Below are positions 24,891 through 32,506 of a stretch of 37,554 bases of DNA, piece after piece (the first letter of the stretch is position 1; each line of letters starts with the position of its first letter). The stretch spans positions 1 through 37,554 of the forward strand of contig NZ_JACGXS010000018.1 of assembly GCF_014117215.1 (NCBI RefSeq), in the 5' to 3' direction. The translations under genes and the position numbers were made by a program. The notes beneath the pieces were generated by a model. The model did not search any database and was not told where the DNA came from. It saw only the letters and a list, made by a program, of their open reading frames with translations. The DNA is from Stenotrophomonas tumulicola. Lineage in GTDB: Bacteria; Pseudomonadota; Gammaproteobacteria; Xanthomonadales; Xanthomonadaceae.

Positions 24891-26630
24891 TCACAGGCGC
24901 ACGTTCGCGCGGGCCTTCAACAGCTCGCGCATTTCGTATTTGTCGGCATCGTCCAGGCCCTGGCTGCGCTGCTTTGCCAGCAGGTCTTCCAGGCGTTGCA
25001 GCAGCAGCTGCTTTTCCAGCTGGGCCACGGCGTCGTTCAGTTCCTGCGTCCACATCGCTTCATCGCCGGCCATGTTCTGCGCGGCAAGGGTGTGCAGGGA
25101 CGCCTGTTCCTCGCGCCCGTCGAAATGTTCCAGCAACGCGCCGGTGCTGATGTCCGGGCGCTGTTCGACCAGCGACAGCAGCTCCAGCAGCAGTTCGACA
25201 CCGGGCAGGCGCAGGCCAAGGAAGTGGTGCCGGCCACCCAGCGACATCGCCAACGATGGCTGCTGCAGCAGGATCGCGATCGCCGCGCGTACCAGGCTGC
25301 GCTTGGCTACCGGGGTGATCGGGCGGCCGGCCAGGCGCGGCTGCGGTGTCGCGCGCTGCGATGCATTGCTGCCGCCCAGCCCGGTCAGCTGTGCCAGCTG
25401 CTGCTTCATCAGGTCGCCGAAGGCACCGTCGGGAATCTGCGCCAGCATCGGCTTTGCGCGCTCGGCCAGGCGTGCCTTGCCGTCCAGCGTGCCCAGGTTG
25501 ATTTCGCGCGTCAGCTCGTCGAAGAAGAACTGCGACAGTGGCGTGGCTTGTTTCAGGCGCTCGTCGAAGGCCTCGGGGCCTTCCTTGCGCACGATGCTGT
25601 CCGGGTCTTCGCCATCGGGCAGGAACAGGAAGAATGCCTGGCGCCCATCCTTCATGCGCGGCAGCACCGATTCAAGCGCCTTCCAGCCAGCACGTCGGCC
25701 GGCGGCGTCGCCGTCGAAGCAGAAGAACACGTCCGGCGCATTGCGGAACAGCAGCTCGGCATGGTCCGGCGTAGTCGCCGTGCCCAGCGTCGCCACCGCC
25801 TGGGTGACGCCGAACTGGAACAGCGACACCACGTCCATGTAGCCCTCGACCACGATCAGCCGCTCGATCTTCTGGTTGGCCTGGCGTACCTGCCACAGGC
25901 CATACAGCTCGCGCCCCTTGTGGAACAGCGCGGTCTCCGGCGAGTTGAGGTACTTCGGGCCGTCGTCCTTCTCGAATACCCGGCCGCCAAAGGCGATCAC
26001 CCGGCCACGTCGGTCGAAGATCGGGAACATCACCCGGTCGCGGAACTTGTCGTAGACGTGGCCACGATCGTTCTTGGAGAACAGGCCGGCACGGTCCAGC
26101 AGCTTCATCCGCCGCTCGTCCTTGCCCAGCGCGTCGCGCAGGCCGCTGTATCCGTCGGGCGCATAGCCGATCTGGAAGCGTGCGCGGTTGGCTTCGTCCA
26201 CGCCGCGGCCATCCAGGTAGGTGCGCGCCTTGTCGCTGTCTTCCAGGTTCTTCTGGAAGAAGCGCGCGGCTGCGTCCAGCGCCGAATACAGTTCGCGGCT
26301 GTCATCCTGCTGCTGCGCGCTGCGCGGGTTCTCGCTGCGCGGCACTTCCATGCCCACGCGCTTGGCCAGCTCGTCGACCGCGTCCAGGAATTCCAGGCGG
26401 TCGTAGTTCATCAGGAAGCTGATGGCTGTGCCGTGCGCGCCACAGCCGAAGCAGTGGTAGAACTGCTTGGTCGGCGACACCGTGAACGATGCCGAGCGCT
26501 CGTCGTGGAACGGACAGCGTGCGGCGTACTCCTTGCCCTGGCGCTTCAACGGCACGCGGCTGCCCACCACCTCGACGATGTCGGAGCGGGCAAGCAGGTC
26601 GTCGATGAAAGCGTCTGGAATGCGGGCCAT
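24891..26630 (-). CDS. dnaG: DNA primase
   Basis: DnaG makes RNA primers for replication. The 579-residue protein starts MARIPDAFIDDLL at ATG 26630 (the longer open frame to 26774 is not needed). The N-terminal zinc-binding domain has C39, H42, C60 and C63 (CPFH, CFGC). The catalytic core has the TOPRIM motifs VVEGYMDVVSL (Glu) and FCFDGDAAGRRA (DGD). The C-terminal helical part from about 430 is the DnaB-interacting region and is divergent, as usual. It lies downstream of rpsU, yqeY and the yihY-like gene on the same strand, the classical macromolecular synthesis order; rpoD would be expected nearby but is not in the next positions. Confidence 0.96.
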   Translation of the reverse strand: MARIPDAFIDDLLARSDIVEVVGSRVPLKRQGKEYAARCPFHDERSASFTVSPTKQFYHCFGCGAHGTAISFLMNYDRLEFLDAVDELAKRVGMEVPRSENPRSAQQQDDSRELYSALDAAARFFQKNLEDSDKARTYLDGRGVDEANRARFQIGYAPDGYSGLRDALGKDERRMKLLDRAGLFSKNDRGHVYDKFRDRVMFPIFDRRGRVIAFGGRVFEKDDGPKYLNSPETALFHKGRELYGLWQVRQANQKIERLIVVEGYMDVVSLFQFGVTQAVATLGTATTPDHAELLFRNAPDVFFCFDGDAAGRRAGWKALESVLPRMKDGRQAFFLFLPDGEDPDSIVRKEGPEAFDERLKQATPLSQFFFDELTREINLGTLDGKARLAERAKPMLAQIPDGAFGDLMKQQLAQLTGLGGSNASQRATPQPRLAGRPITPVAKRSLVRAAIAILLQQPSLAMSLGGRHHFLGLRLPGVELLLELLSLVEQRPDISTGALLEHFDGREEQASLHTLAAQNMAGDEAMWTQELNDAVAQLEKQLLLQRLEDLLAKQRSQGLDDADKYEMRELLKARANVRL

Positions 26631-26718
26631 GGCAACCGGCAAGGGCACCGCCGGGAGGGCAGCGCAGGGCGAACGGAACGTTCCGCCTAGTTTACCTGCT
26701 GTCGGCCGCTGCGCCCGC

Positions 26719-27663
26719 CTAGGATGGCTCGATGCCGGCAGCGGACAGATGGTTGCGTGCGCGCAGGCGTTCATCGACCACCGCGGTCATCAGCGCGCCG
26801 GTGAAAAACACCACGGTGGCGTAGTAGATCCACACCAGCGAGATGACCAGCGCGCCCATGGAGCCATAGGCGCTGCCCGGCGCGACCTCGGCGATGTACA
26901 CGCCGATGCCGTAGCGGCCCAGTGCGAACAGGCCGGAGGTGATGGCCCCGCCGATGAAGGCCTGCCGCCAGGCCACGCGGCGGTCTGGCAGGTAGTGGTA
27001 CATGAAGGCGAAGCCGACGGCGTACAGCAGCAGGGTGGTCAGGTAACCGATTGCCGGCAGCGCCGAAGGCAACTGCGCGAACGCGACCTGCAGCATGGTG
27101 GTGGCGGTCATCGACAGGGTCAGCAGGAAACCCAGCGCCAGCACCACGCCGAAGGAGAACACGCGCTTGCGCAGCCACGCCTTGATCCCCTCCAGCCGCT
27201 CGCCACTGGTGTGGAAGATCCGGTTCAAGGCGTTCTGCAACTGGGCGAACACCGCAGTGGCACCCACGAACAGCAGCAGCGTGCTCCACAGGCCGGCCAG
27301 CGAACCGACGTCCGGCTGGTTGTCGGCGTTCTGCAGCACGGTTTCGGCCACCGTCGCGGCACTGCTGCCCGCCGCGGCACCGATCTGCCCGATCAGCGCC
27401 TGCTGTGCCGGCGGATACAGCGATGCGGTCAGCCACAGCAGCAGCACCAGCAGCGGTGCCATCGACAGCAGGGCATAGAACGAGACGGCGGCCGCCTGGC
27501 TCAGCACGTCCACGTCGACGAAGCGCTTGCCTACTGCCACCGGGAAGCTCTGCTGCAGGCGCTGGGCGTATTTGCGCAGCGGCACCGGCACGCCCTTGAG
27601 GGCGTCGTCATCGTGATCGGTGTCGGCGCCAGGTGCGGTCTGGGGATGGATCGGTTCGGACAT
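26719..27663 (-). CDS. YihY/UPF0761 family inner-membrane protein
   Basis: A 314-residue membrane protein of the YihY family (old name ribonuclease BN-like, a function no longer accepted). It has six hydrophobic helices after a charged cytoplasmic N-terminus. Family segments: SQAAAVSFYALLSMAPLLVL, LQNALNRIFHTSGERLEGI, MYHYLPDRRVAWRQAFIGG and GSMGALVISLVWIYYATVVF. The start is ATG 27663 (MSEPIHPQ); the frame extends upstream to 27729. The role is unclear. It is inserted between yqeY and dnaG and is separated from yqeY by a REP pair. Confidence 0.9.
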   Translation of the reverse strand: MSEPIHPQTAPGADTDHDDDALKGVPVPLRKYAQRLQQSFPVAVGKRFVDVDVLSQAAAVSFYALLSMAPLLVLLLWLTASLYPPAQQALIGQIGAAAGSSAATVAETVLQNADNQPDVGSLAGLWSTLLLFVGATAVFAQLQNALNRIFHTSGERLEGIKAWLRKRVFSFGVVLALGFLLTLSMTATTMLQVAFAQLPSALPAIGYLTTLLLYAVGFAFMYHYLPDRRVAWRQAFIGGAITSGLFALGRYGIGVYIAEVAPGSAYGSMGALVISLVWIYYATVVFFTGALMTAVVDERLRARNHLSAAGIEPS

Positions 27664-27714
27664 GCGGATTCTTTTAACAGCCGCGGGTCGAAGATAGGGT
27701 GAAGCGTGGAGCGG

Positions 27715-27789
27715 GTGGCGCCGAGCCATGCTCGGCGGACCGAGCCAGGACGCCGCAAGCGAAAGCCGCCGAGCATGGCTCGGCGCTAC
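27715..27789. repeat. Inverted REP pair between yqeY and the yihY-like gene
   Basis: The forward element is GTGGCGCCGAGC-CAT-GCTCGGCGG (GTGG replacing GTAG), and the inverted partner ends GGCTCGGCGCTAC at 27789. It interrupts a minus-strand gene series, so it lies within the putative transcript. Confidence 0.88.
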
Positions 27790-27806
27790 CAGGGCCGGCG
27801 TTTACG

Positions 27807-28253
27807 TCAGCCTGCGAGCTGTTGCTTCACCAGCTTGGATACCAGGCCCATGTCGGCCTGACCAGCCAGCTTCGGCTTCAGCGCGCCCATCAGCTTGCCG
27901 ATGTCGGCCGGGCTGGCCGCGCCGGTCTCGGCGATGGCGGCCTGGATGGCGACGAGGATTTCGGCTTCGCCCATCTTGGCCGGCAGGTAACGTTCGATGA
28001 CGCGCATTTCGGCGCGCTCGATCTCCGCCAGGTCCTCGCGGTTGGCTGCTTCGTACTGGCTGATCGAGTCCTTGCGCTGCTTGACCATCTTGTCCAGCAC
28101 GGCAATGACGGCCACGTCATCGAGTTCGACGCGCTCGTCCACTTCCTTCTGCTGGATGGCTGCCTTGATCAGGCGGACCACGCCCAGGCTGTCCTTGTCG
28201 CCGCTCTTCATGGCGGCCTTCATGTCGTCGTTGAGCTTCAGCTTCATGCTCAT
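27807..28253 (-). CDS. yqeY: GatB/YqeY domain protein
   Basis: A 148-residue cytoplasmic protein, nearly all helical, equal to the YqeY domain found at the C-terminus of GatB. MKLKLNDDMKAAMKSGDK at the start, KQRKDSISQYEAANREDLA in the middle and MGALKPKLAGQADMGLVSKL near the end are typical. Its function is not settled; a tRNA-related role has been suggested from the GatB similarity. The start is ATG 28253 (a second in-frame ATG lies two codons downstream). It follows rpsU, separated by a terminator at 28316-28347. Confidence 0.93.
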   Translation of the reverse strand: MSMKLKLNDDMKAAMKSGDKDSLGVVRLIKAAIQQKEVDERVELDDVAVIAVLDKMVKQRKDSISQYEAANREDLAEIERAEMRVIERYLPAKMGEAEILVAIQAAIAETGAASPADIGKLMGALKPKLAGQADMGLVSKLVKQQLAG

Positions 28254-28315
28254 GGGGCACCTCGTGTGTCGATGGTCGGTTGACGGGGAAACGCCCGGGT
28301 CGCGGCCCGGGAACG

Positions 28316-28347
28316 CAAAAAGCCGGCAACGCTTGCGCGTGCCGGCT
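28316..28347 (-). terminator. Terminator or attenuator between rpsU and yqeY
   Basis: On the minus strand AGCCGGCA ... TGCCGGCT (8-bp stem, 28321-28328 with 28340-28347) is followed by TTTTTG. It probably limits read-through from the strong rpsU promoter into yqeY and dnaG. Confidence 0.8.
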
Positions 28348-28394
28348 TCAACATCACCGCGACAGGCTGGGCCCGTCGCCATGAGTGCGTCCGA

Positions 28395-28610
28395 TCAGTA
28401 CAGGCGCTGACGCTTGGTGACGTCGCGCGACGAACGGCGCAGCTGACGCTTCACGGCAGCAGCAGCCTTGCGCTTACGTTCCTGGGTCGGCTTTTCGTAG
28501 AACTCGCGCTTACGGGTTTCGGCCAGCACACCGGCCTTTTCGCAAGTGCGCTTGAAGCGGCGAAGAGCAAACTCGAAAGGCTCGTTCTCGCGGACTTTGA
28601 CGCTGGGCAT
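28395..28610 (-). CDS. rpsU: 30S ribosomal protein S21
   Basis: The 71-residue basic protein [19 protein letters not shown]... with [13 protein letters not shown] is bS21, which sits near the anti-Shine-Dalgarno end of 16S rRNA and helps initiation. ATG 28610 is preceded by GGAGA. A strong promoter and a short hairpin leader lie upstream. The gene heads the rpsU-yqeY-yihY-dnaG series and is divergent from tsaD, an arrangement common in gamma-proteobacteria. Confidence 0.97.
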
Positions 28611-28634
28611 GGAATCTCCGGACACTGTGTAGAA

Positions 28635-28650
28635 CCGGGTCTTTACCCGG
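28635..28650 (-). promoter_or_regulatory. Hairpin in the rpsU 5' leader
   Basis: CCGGGT-4 nt-ACCCGG forms a perfect 6-bp stem about 25 bases upstream of the rpsU start and a few bases after the predicted transcription start. It could stabilise the mRNA or act in feedback control by S21. Confidence 0.5.
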
Positions 28651-28660
28651 CGAGCCGCAC

Positions 28661-28688
28661 ATTATAGCGGCGGATCGAAAAACTGCAA
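28661..28688 (-). promoter_or_regulatory. Sigma70 promoter of rpsU
   Basis: On the minus strand TTGCAG (28688-28683) and a perfect TATAAT (28666-28661) are 16 bases apart. The start of transcription would be near 28654, giving a leader of about 44 nt. Confidence 0.65.
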
Positions 28689-28778
28689 GCGACCCGACCT
28701 GAATCCGGGCCAGTTCTCTTGCATCTCAGGGGTCTGCATCGCCCCTGAGGAGCACGCAGGGGGCGCATAATACACGAC

Positions 28779-29819
28779 ATGCGAGTCCTTGGCATTGAAT
28801 CTTCCTGTGATGAGACCGGCGTGGCGGTGTATGACACCGACCTGGCCGGCATTGACGCCCTGCGCGCCCACGCCGTGTACAGCCAGATCGCCCTGCATGC
28901 TGAATACGGCGGGGTGGTGCCTGAACTGGCCAGCCGCGACCACGTCCGCAAGCTGCTGCCGCTGATCCGGCAGACGCTGGACGAGGCCGGCATGGCCATC
29001 AACGACATCGATGGGGTGGCCTATACCGCCGGGCCGGGCCTGGTCGGCGCGCTGCTGGTCGGCGCAGGGGTGGCGCGTTCGCTGGCCTGGGCGCTGGAGA
29101 TTCCCGCGGTCGGTGTCCACCACATGGAGGGCCACCTGTTGGCGCCGTTGATGGAGGACGATCCGCCACAGGCGCCGTTCGTGGCCCTGCTGGTGTCCGG
29201 TGGACATACCCAGCTGGTGGCGGTGGATGCCATCGGCCAGTACCGCCTGCTCGGCGAGACCCTGGACGACGCCGCAGGCGAGGCCTTCGACAAGACCGCC
29301 AAGATGATGGGCCTGCCTTATCCGGGCGGCCCGCAGCTGGCCGCGTTGGCCGAACAGGGCCGCCCGGGTGCCTACCGGTTCTCGCGTCCGATGACCGATC
29401 GGCCCGGGCTGGATTTTAGTTTCTCCGGCCTGAAGACCCAGGTGCTGCTCGCCTGGCGCGACAGCGACCAGAGCGACCAGACCCGTGCTGACATCGCCCG
29501 CGGCTTCGAAGATGCGGTGGTGGAAACGCTGGCGATCAAATGTGGGCGCGCGCTGGAAGCGGCCGGCACCAACGTGATCGTGGTGGCCGGCGGGGTGGGG
29601 GCGAACAAGCGCCTGCGCGCGCGGCTGCAGGAAATGGCGGCCAGGTTGGGCGGCCGCGCCTGTTTTCCGCGCCCGGCGCTGTGCACCGACAACGGCGCGA
29701 TGATCGCTTTTGCCGGCGCGCTGCGCCTGCAGGCGGGCCAACGCAGCCCGCCGACAGTGGATGTCACCCCGCGCTGGGACATGGCGACGTTGCCCGCGGT
29801 AGCAGACTTACCGCATTGA
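28779..29819 (+). CDS. tsaD: tRNA threonylcarbamoyladenosine transferase TsaD
   Basis: TsaD, with TsaB and TsaE, transfers threonylcarbamoyl to A37 of ANN-decoding tRNAs. The 346-residue protein has the ASKHA fold. MRVLGIESSCDETGVAV at the start is the phosphate-binding motif; His115 and His119 in HMEGH bind the iron; LVSGGHTQLV, GEAFDKTAKMMGLPYPGG and VAGGVGANKRLR are conserved. The start ATG 28779 is only about seven bases after a CATAAT box, with no Shine-Dalgarno, so the transcript might be leaderless or start further upstream. Confidence 0.97.
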   Translation: MRVLGIESSCDETGVAVYDTDLAGIDALRAHAVYSQIALHAEYGGVVPELASRDHVRKLLPLIRQTLDEAGMAINDIDGVAYTAGPGLVGALLVGAGVARSLAWALEIPAVGVHHMEGHLLAPLMEDDPPQAPFVALLVSGGHTQLVAVDAIGQYRLLGETLDDAAGEAFDKTAKMMGLPYPGGPQLAALAEQGRPGAYRFSRPMTDRPGLDFSFSGLKTQVLLAWRDSDQSDQTRADIARGFEDAVVETLAIKCGRALEAAGTNVIVVAGGVGANKRLRARLQEMAARLGGRACFPRPALCTDNGAMIAFAGALRLQAGQRSPPTVDVTPRWDMATLPAVADLPH

Positions 29820-29933
29820 TCTTCTCGTTTAACTGAGACCATTGAAAGTTCCGATACCGCAGGCTGTCGCCTGCTCGCTGACCGGTTTTGGTGCAACACT
29901 CGGCCTTGCTGGAAGAAAGCGAGGAGTAATGTC

Positions 29934-30128
29934 ATGGTCAGGCCCAATCTCAGAATTGTCGTAACACGCCAGATGGTGCGCGAGGCAAATGACCGGTTGA
30001 TAGCACGGTCAACTCCATCTCATGTTCCGATGGCCCCCAGCCCGGTCCCACGTTTTACCGTTGTCCTGACCAGCGACATGATTGCACGTGCTGGCAGGGT
30101 TGCTTTCGGATCCTTGAAGCGCGGTTGA
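29934..30128 (+). CDS. Small protein of unknown function with two repeated motifs
   Basis: I do not recognise this 64-residue basic protein. ATG 29934 has AGGAG seven bases upstream, which supports real translation. The sequence appears to hold two related segments, RIVVTRQMVREANDRLIA (7-24) and TVVLTSDMIARAGRVAFG (42-59), sharing V-V/L-T-x-x-M-V/I-x-x-A, separated by a Pro-rich linker (HVPMAPSPVPRF). There is no signal peptide or membrane helix. It stops seven bases before the GTG start of the next small ORF, so the two are probably translated from one mRNA. Confidence 0.6.
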   Translation: MVRPNLRIVVTRQMVREANDRLIARSTPSHVPMAPSPVPRFTVVLTSDMIARAGRVAFGSLKRG

Positions 30129-30135
30129 TACCCAC

Positions 30136-30375
30136 GTGGACGTGCACCTGACCTATGCCAAGCTCGTCAACGATGAGGGCGACATGGCGGGACATGTCGC
30201 ATATGCCTTGTACAAGCGCGACAAACTCAAATTCATTGAGGCGTTCCGTTTGGAAAAAGGGCGCCATCCTTCATCAGTTGAGCTGGAAGCATTCGTCGTC
30301 ACGGCGAACCTGGCCTTGCGCGTTTCTGCGTATCGTTCCGAGGCGGAATATCGCGCCATACGCGACTGGGAATAG
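30136..30375 (+). CDS. Small protein of unknown function, helical
   Basis: A 79-residue protein with GTG start at 30136 and no in-frame ATG suitable as start; GTG 30142 is an alternative. The sequence YAKLVNDEGDMAGHVAYALYKRDKLKFIEAF has the look of a conserved module (an aspartate/glutamate-rich turn, then AYALYKR-x-K-x-x-x-I) that I believe occurs at the N-terminus of some membrane or mobile-element-linked proteins, but I cannot name the family. The protein ends soon after this module without a membrane helix, so it may be a truncated member. No clear Shine-Dalgarno is seen; coupling to the upstream 64-codon ORF is likely. Confidence 0.6.
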   Translation: MDVHLTYAKLVNDEGDMAGHVAYALYKRDKLKFIEAFRLEKGRHPSSVELEAFVVTANLALRVSAYRSEAEYRAIRDWE

Positions 30376-30533
30376 CGGTCTGAAACGTTTCCGCCCCTTG
30401 GGGGGATAGGGCTACACCCGAGCGCTCCGCCAGCAGCAGCCTTTGTTTACTGCTTCTATCGTTTATGCCCCATCCCTGCACCTCGCGGCGTGTCCCGCTA
30501 CCATGGCCGCCTCTTATCGTGTGGCAGGGCGTT

Positions 30534-30890
30534 ATGGACAAGGTGTTCATCGAAGGGCTGACAATCGATGCCTTGATCGGCATCTATGACTGGGAACGGC
30601 GTATCCGCCAGGATCTCGTCTTCGACCTGGAAATGGGCTTCGACAACCGTCGTCCGGCGGCCAGCGATGACATCAGCCACACGTTGAACTACAAGGCCGT
30701 CAGCAAGCGGCTGGAAGAATACGTGCGGGCGTCGGAGTTTGGCCTGGTGGAAACATTGGCCGAGCGTTGCGCGGAAATCGTGCTGCAGGAGTTCGACGTG
30801 TGCTGGCTGCGCCTGAAGCTGAGCAAGCCCGGCGCGGTGCGGGGCGCGCGTGCCGTGGGCGTGATCATCGAACGTGAACGCACTGCCTGA
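30534..30890 (+). CDS. folB: Dihydroneopterin aldolase
   Basis: FolB cleaves 7,8-dihydroneopterin in folate synthesis. The 118-residue protein has MDKVFIEGLTIDALIGIYDWER with the conserved Tyr/Glu region, DISHTLNYKAVSK, FGLVETLAERCAE with the substrate-binding Glu, and LKLSKPGAVRGARAVGV with the catalytic Lys. ATG 30534 matches the family start; the open frame extends upstream to 30465. The location near tsaD is common in gamma-proteobacteria. Confidence 0.94.
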   Translation: MDKVFIEGLTIDALIGIYDWERRIRQDLVFDLEMGFDNRRPAASDDISHTLNYKAVSKRLEEYVRASEFGLVETLAERCAEIVLQEFDVCWLRLKLSKPGAVRGARAVGVIIERERTA

Positions 30891-30955
30891 TCATGCCCTG
30901 TAATGCCGGCCCACTCCTGCTGGCCGCGCACACCGCCGATGAATCGGCCCCCCCT

Positions 30956-30978
30956 GTAGTGCCGGGCCACGCCCGGCA
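30956..30978. repeat. REP element (GTAG-type, GGGC variant) after folB
   Basis: GTAG-TGCCGGGCCAC-GCCCGGCA. This is a single element of the GGGC stem variant, like the copy at 484-506. Confidence 0.75.
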
Positions 30979-31047
30979 ACCGCGCACGCCGCGCGGTGCA
31001 ACCTCCGCGTCCGATGGAAGTCGGCGCACGAATAAAAGGATACAAAC

Positions 31048-32316
31048 ATGTTGGACGCCGTAGTAATGACGCATTGGCTGGACAGGCTCCAGGAATCGCT
31101 GGTCCCTTACCCGGGCGCCTACCTGGCGCTGATGCTGTCGGCATTGGTGATCGTCGCCGGGCTGGCCAACTGGGTCACCAAGCGCATCCTGCTGCGCGGC
31201 CTGCGCCGCCTGTTGTCGCGCCTTCCTGGTGCCGATTCGGGCCGTGGCAGCCACCTGATGCGGGTCATCACCCGCCTGTCCAACATCGTACCCAGTCTGG
31301 TCATTGCCGCCGGGATCCGCCTCGTCCCGGACCTGCCGGAAGCGTTGGTCAACCTCATCATCGCCGCCTGCCAGGTATGGGGCGTGCTGACCGTCTCGCT
31401 GGCCATCTCGCATGCACTCGATGCCGCAAATGACCTGTACGAACGCCGCCCGGATGCACGCAACAAGCCGATCAAGGGGTATCTGCAGGTGGCGAAGATC
31501 GTCATCTTCGTCATTGCCGGCCTGTCCATCGTCGCCACGCTTGCTGGCGTTGAACTGCGTTACCTCGTCACCGGCCTGGGCGCAGCCACCGCAGTACTGA
31601 TGCTGGTGTTCCAGGACACCATCCTGTCGCTGGTGGCCAGCGTGCAGATCAGTGGCGACGGCCGCATCCGCCTGGGCGACTGGATCGAAATGCCCAGCCA
31701 GGATGCCGATGGCGATGTCATCGATATCGCCCTGCACACGGTGACGGTGCAGAACTGGGACAAGACCATCACCACCATCCCGACCAAGAAGCTGGTCACC
31801 GAATCGTTCAAGAACTGGCGCGGCATGCAGGAAGCCGGCGGACGCCGGATCAAGCGTTCACTGTACCTGGACCAGCACAGCGTGGGCTTCCTGGACGCCG
31901 ACGCACGTGCTGGCCTGGGCCAGTTCGCGCTGCTGTCCGATTACCTGCAGGACAAGGACCGGGAGCTGGGAGAGTGGAACGCACAGTTGCGCGAACAGGG
32001 GGCGGGCGAGATCAACAGCCGCCGCGTGACCAACCTGGGCACCTTCCGCGTCTACGTCGAACGCTACCTGCGCAGCCATCCGGGCATCCACACCGGCATG
32101 ACCCTGATGGTGCGGCAACTGCAGCCCACCACCGAAGGCCTGCCGCTGGAGCTGTACTGCTTCACCCGCAGTACTGCCTGGGTCGATTACGAAGGCGTGC
32201 AGTCGGATATCTTCGACCATCTGCTGGCCATCCTGCCGGCGTTCGGCCTGCGGGTATTCCAGGCCTCCAGCGATGCCATGCTGATGGACGCCCGCGACCA
32301 CGCCCGCACGCAGTAG
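31048..32316 (+). CDS. Mechanosensitive channel of the MscS family, YbdG-like
   Basis: A 422-residue inner-membrane protein whose length and layout match E. coli YbdG (MscM-type) proteins. Five hydrophobic helices precede the MscS pore region: YLVTGLGAATAVLMLVFQDT, then SLVASVQISGDGRIRLGDWI and the beta domain with TVTVQNWDKTITTIPTKKL. The C-terminal half is longer than in MscS and cytoplasmic, as in YbdG. It should open on membrane tension in osmotic downshock. The start is ATG 31048; ATG 31066 is also possible. An inverted repeat follows the gene. Confidence 0.9.
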   Translation: MLDAVVMTHWLDRLQESLVPYPGAYLALMLSALVIVAGLANWVTKRILLRGLRRLLSRLPGADSGRGSHLMRVITRLSNIVPSLVIAAGIRLVPDLPEALVNLIIAACQVWGVLTVSLAISHALDAANDLYERRPDARNKPIKGYLQVAKIVIFVIAGLSIVATLAGVELRYLVTGLGAATAVLMLVFQDTILSLVASVQISGDGRIRLGDWIEMPSQDADGDVIDIALHTVTVQNWDKTITTIPTKKLVTESFKNWRGMQEAGGRRIKRSLYLDQHSVGFLDADARAGLGQFALLSDYLQDKDRELGEWNAQLREQGAGEINSRRVTNLGTFRVYVERYLRSHPGIHTGMTLMVRQLQPTTEGLPLELYCFTRSTAWVDYEGVQSDIFDHLLAILPAFGLRVFQASSDAMLMDARDHARTQ

Positions 32317-32328
32317 GCCGGCCGCGGT

Positions 32329-32368
32329 GGGGGTCAGATCCTTTTCCTGTGCAATCGGATCTGACCCC
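32329..32368. repeat. Inverted repeat GGGGTCAGATCC / GGATCTGACCCC
   Basis: Two 12-base arms separated by about 15 bases, just after the mscS-like gene. The arms resemble GGTCAGATCC sequences that recur at gene ends in Xanthomonadaceae. It could be a terminator-like structure or a dispersed repeat. It is not followed by a long T-tract. Confidence 0.6.
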
Positions 32369-32465
32369 TTCTGCTTGTAAGCTGGGCGCCCGCCGTTCTG
32401 TCGCAATCACCTCGCTACGGCGACGCATGAACGCCGAAGTTGCGCACAACAGTGGCCGGCGACGC

Positions 32466-32471
32466 TAGAAT
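32466..32471 (+). promoter_or_regulatory. Candidate -10 box of the beta-glucosidase gene
   Basis: TAGAAT lies nine bases upstream of the TGAAAACGTTTTCA palindrome. The nearest -35-like TTGCGC (32440-32445) is 20 bases away, which is long, so the call is tentative. Confidence 0.35.
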
Positions 32472-32479
32472 GGCGGCAC

Positions 32480-32493
32480 TGAAAACGTTTTCA
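32480..32493. promoter_or_regulatory. LacI-family operator upstream of the GH3 gene
   Basis: TGAAAACGTTTTCA is a perfect 14-bp palindrome with central CG, the form expected of LacI/GalR-type operators. It lies just after the -10-like box and 13 bases before the GTG start, over the expected transcription start, so a repressor bound there would block the gene. Likely it senses a glucoside or sugar; the regulator gene is not in this window. Confidence 0.7.
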
Positions 32494-32506
32494 TCAAGGA
32501 AATCCG

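Noticed and set aside
24327..26690. 787-codon plus-strand open frame opposite dnaG
   Set aside because: Antisense shadow of dnaG and the symporter gene; the dnaG motifs are on the minus strand.
28744..28778. Leaderless promoter for tsaD based on CATAAT at 28766
   Set aside because: The -10-like box is well placed for a leaderless mRNA, but no -35 match is found at 16-18 bases, so I do not list it as a feature.
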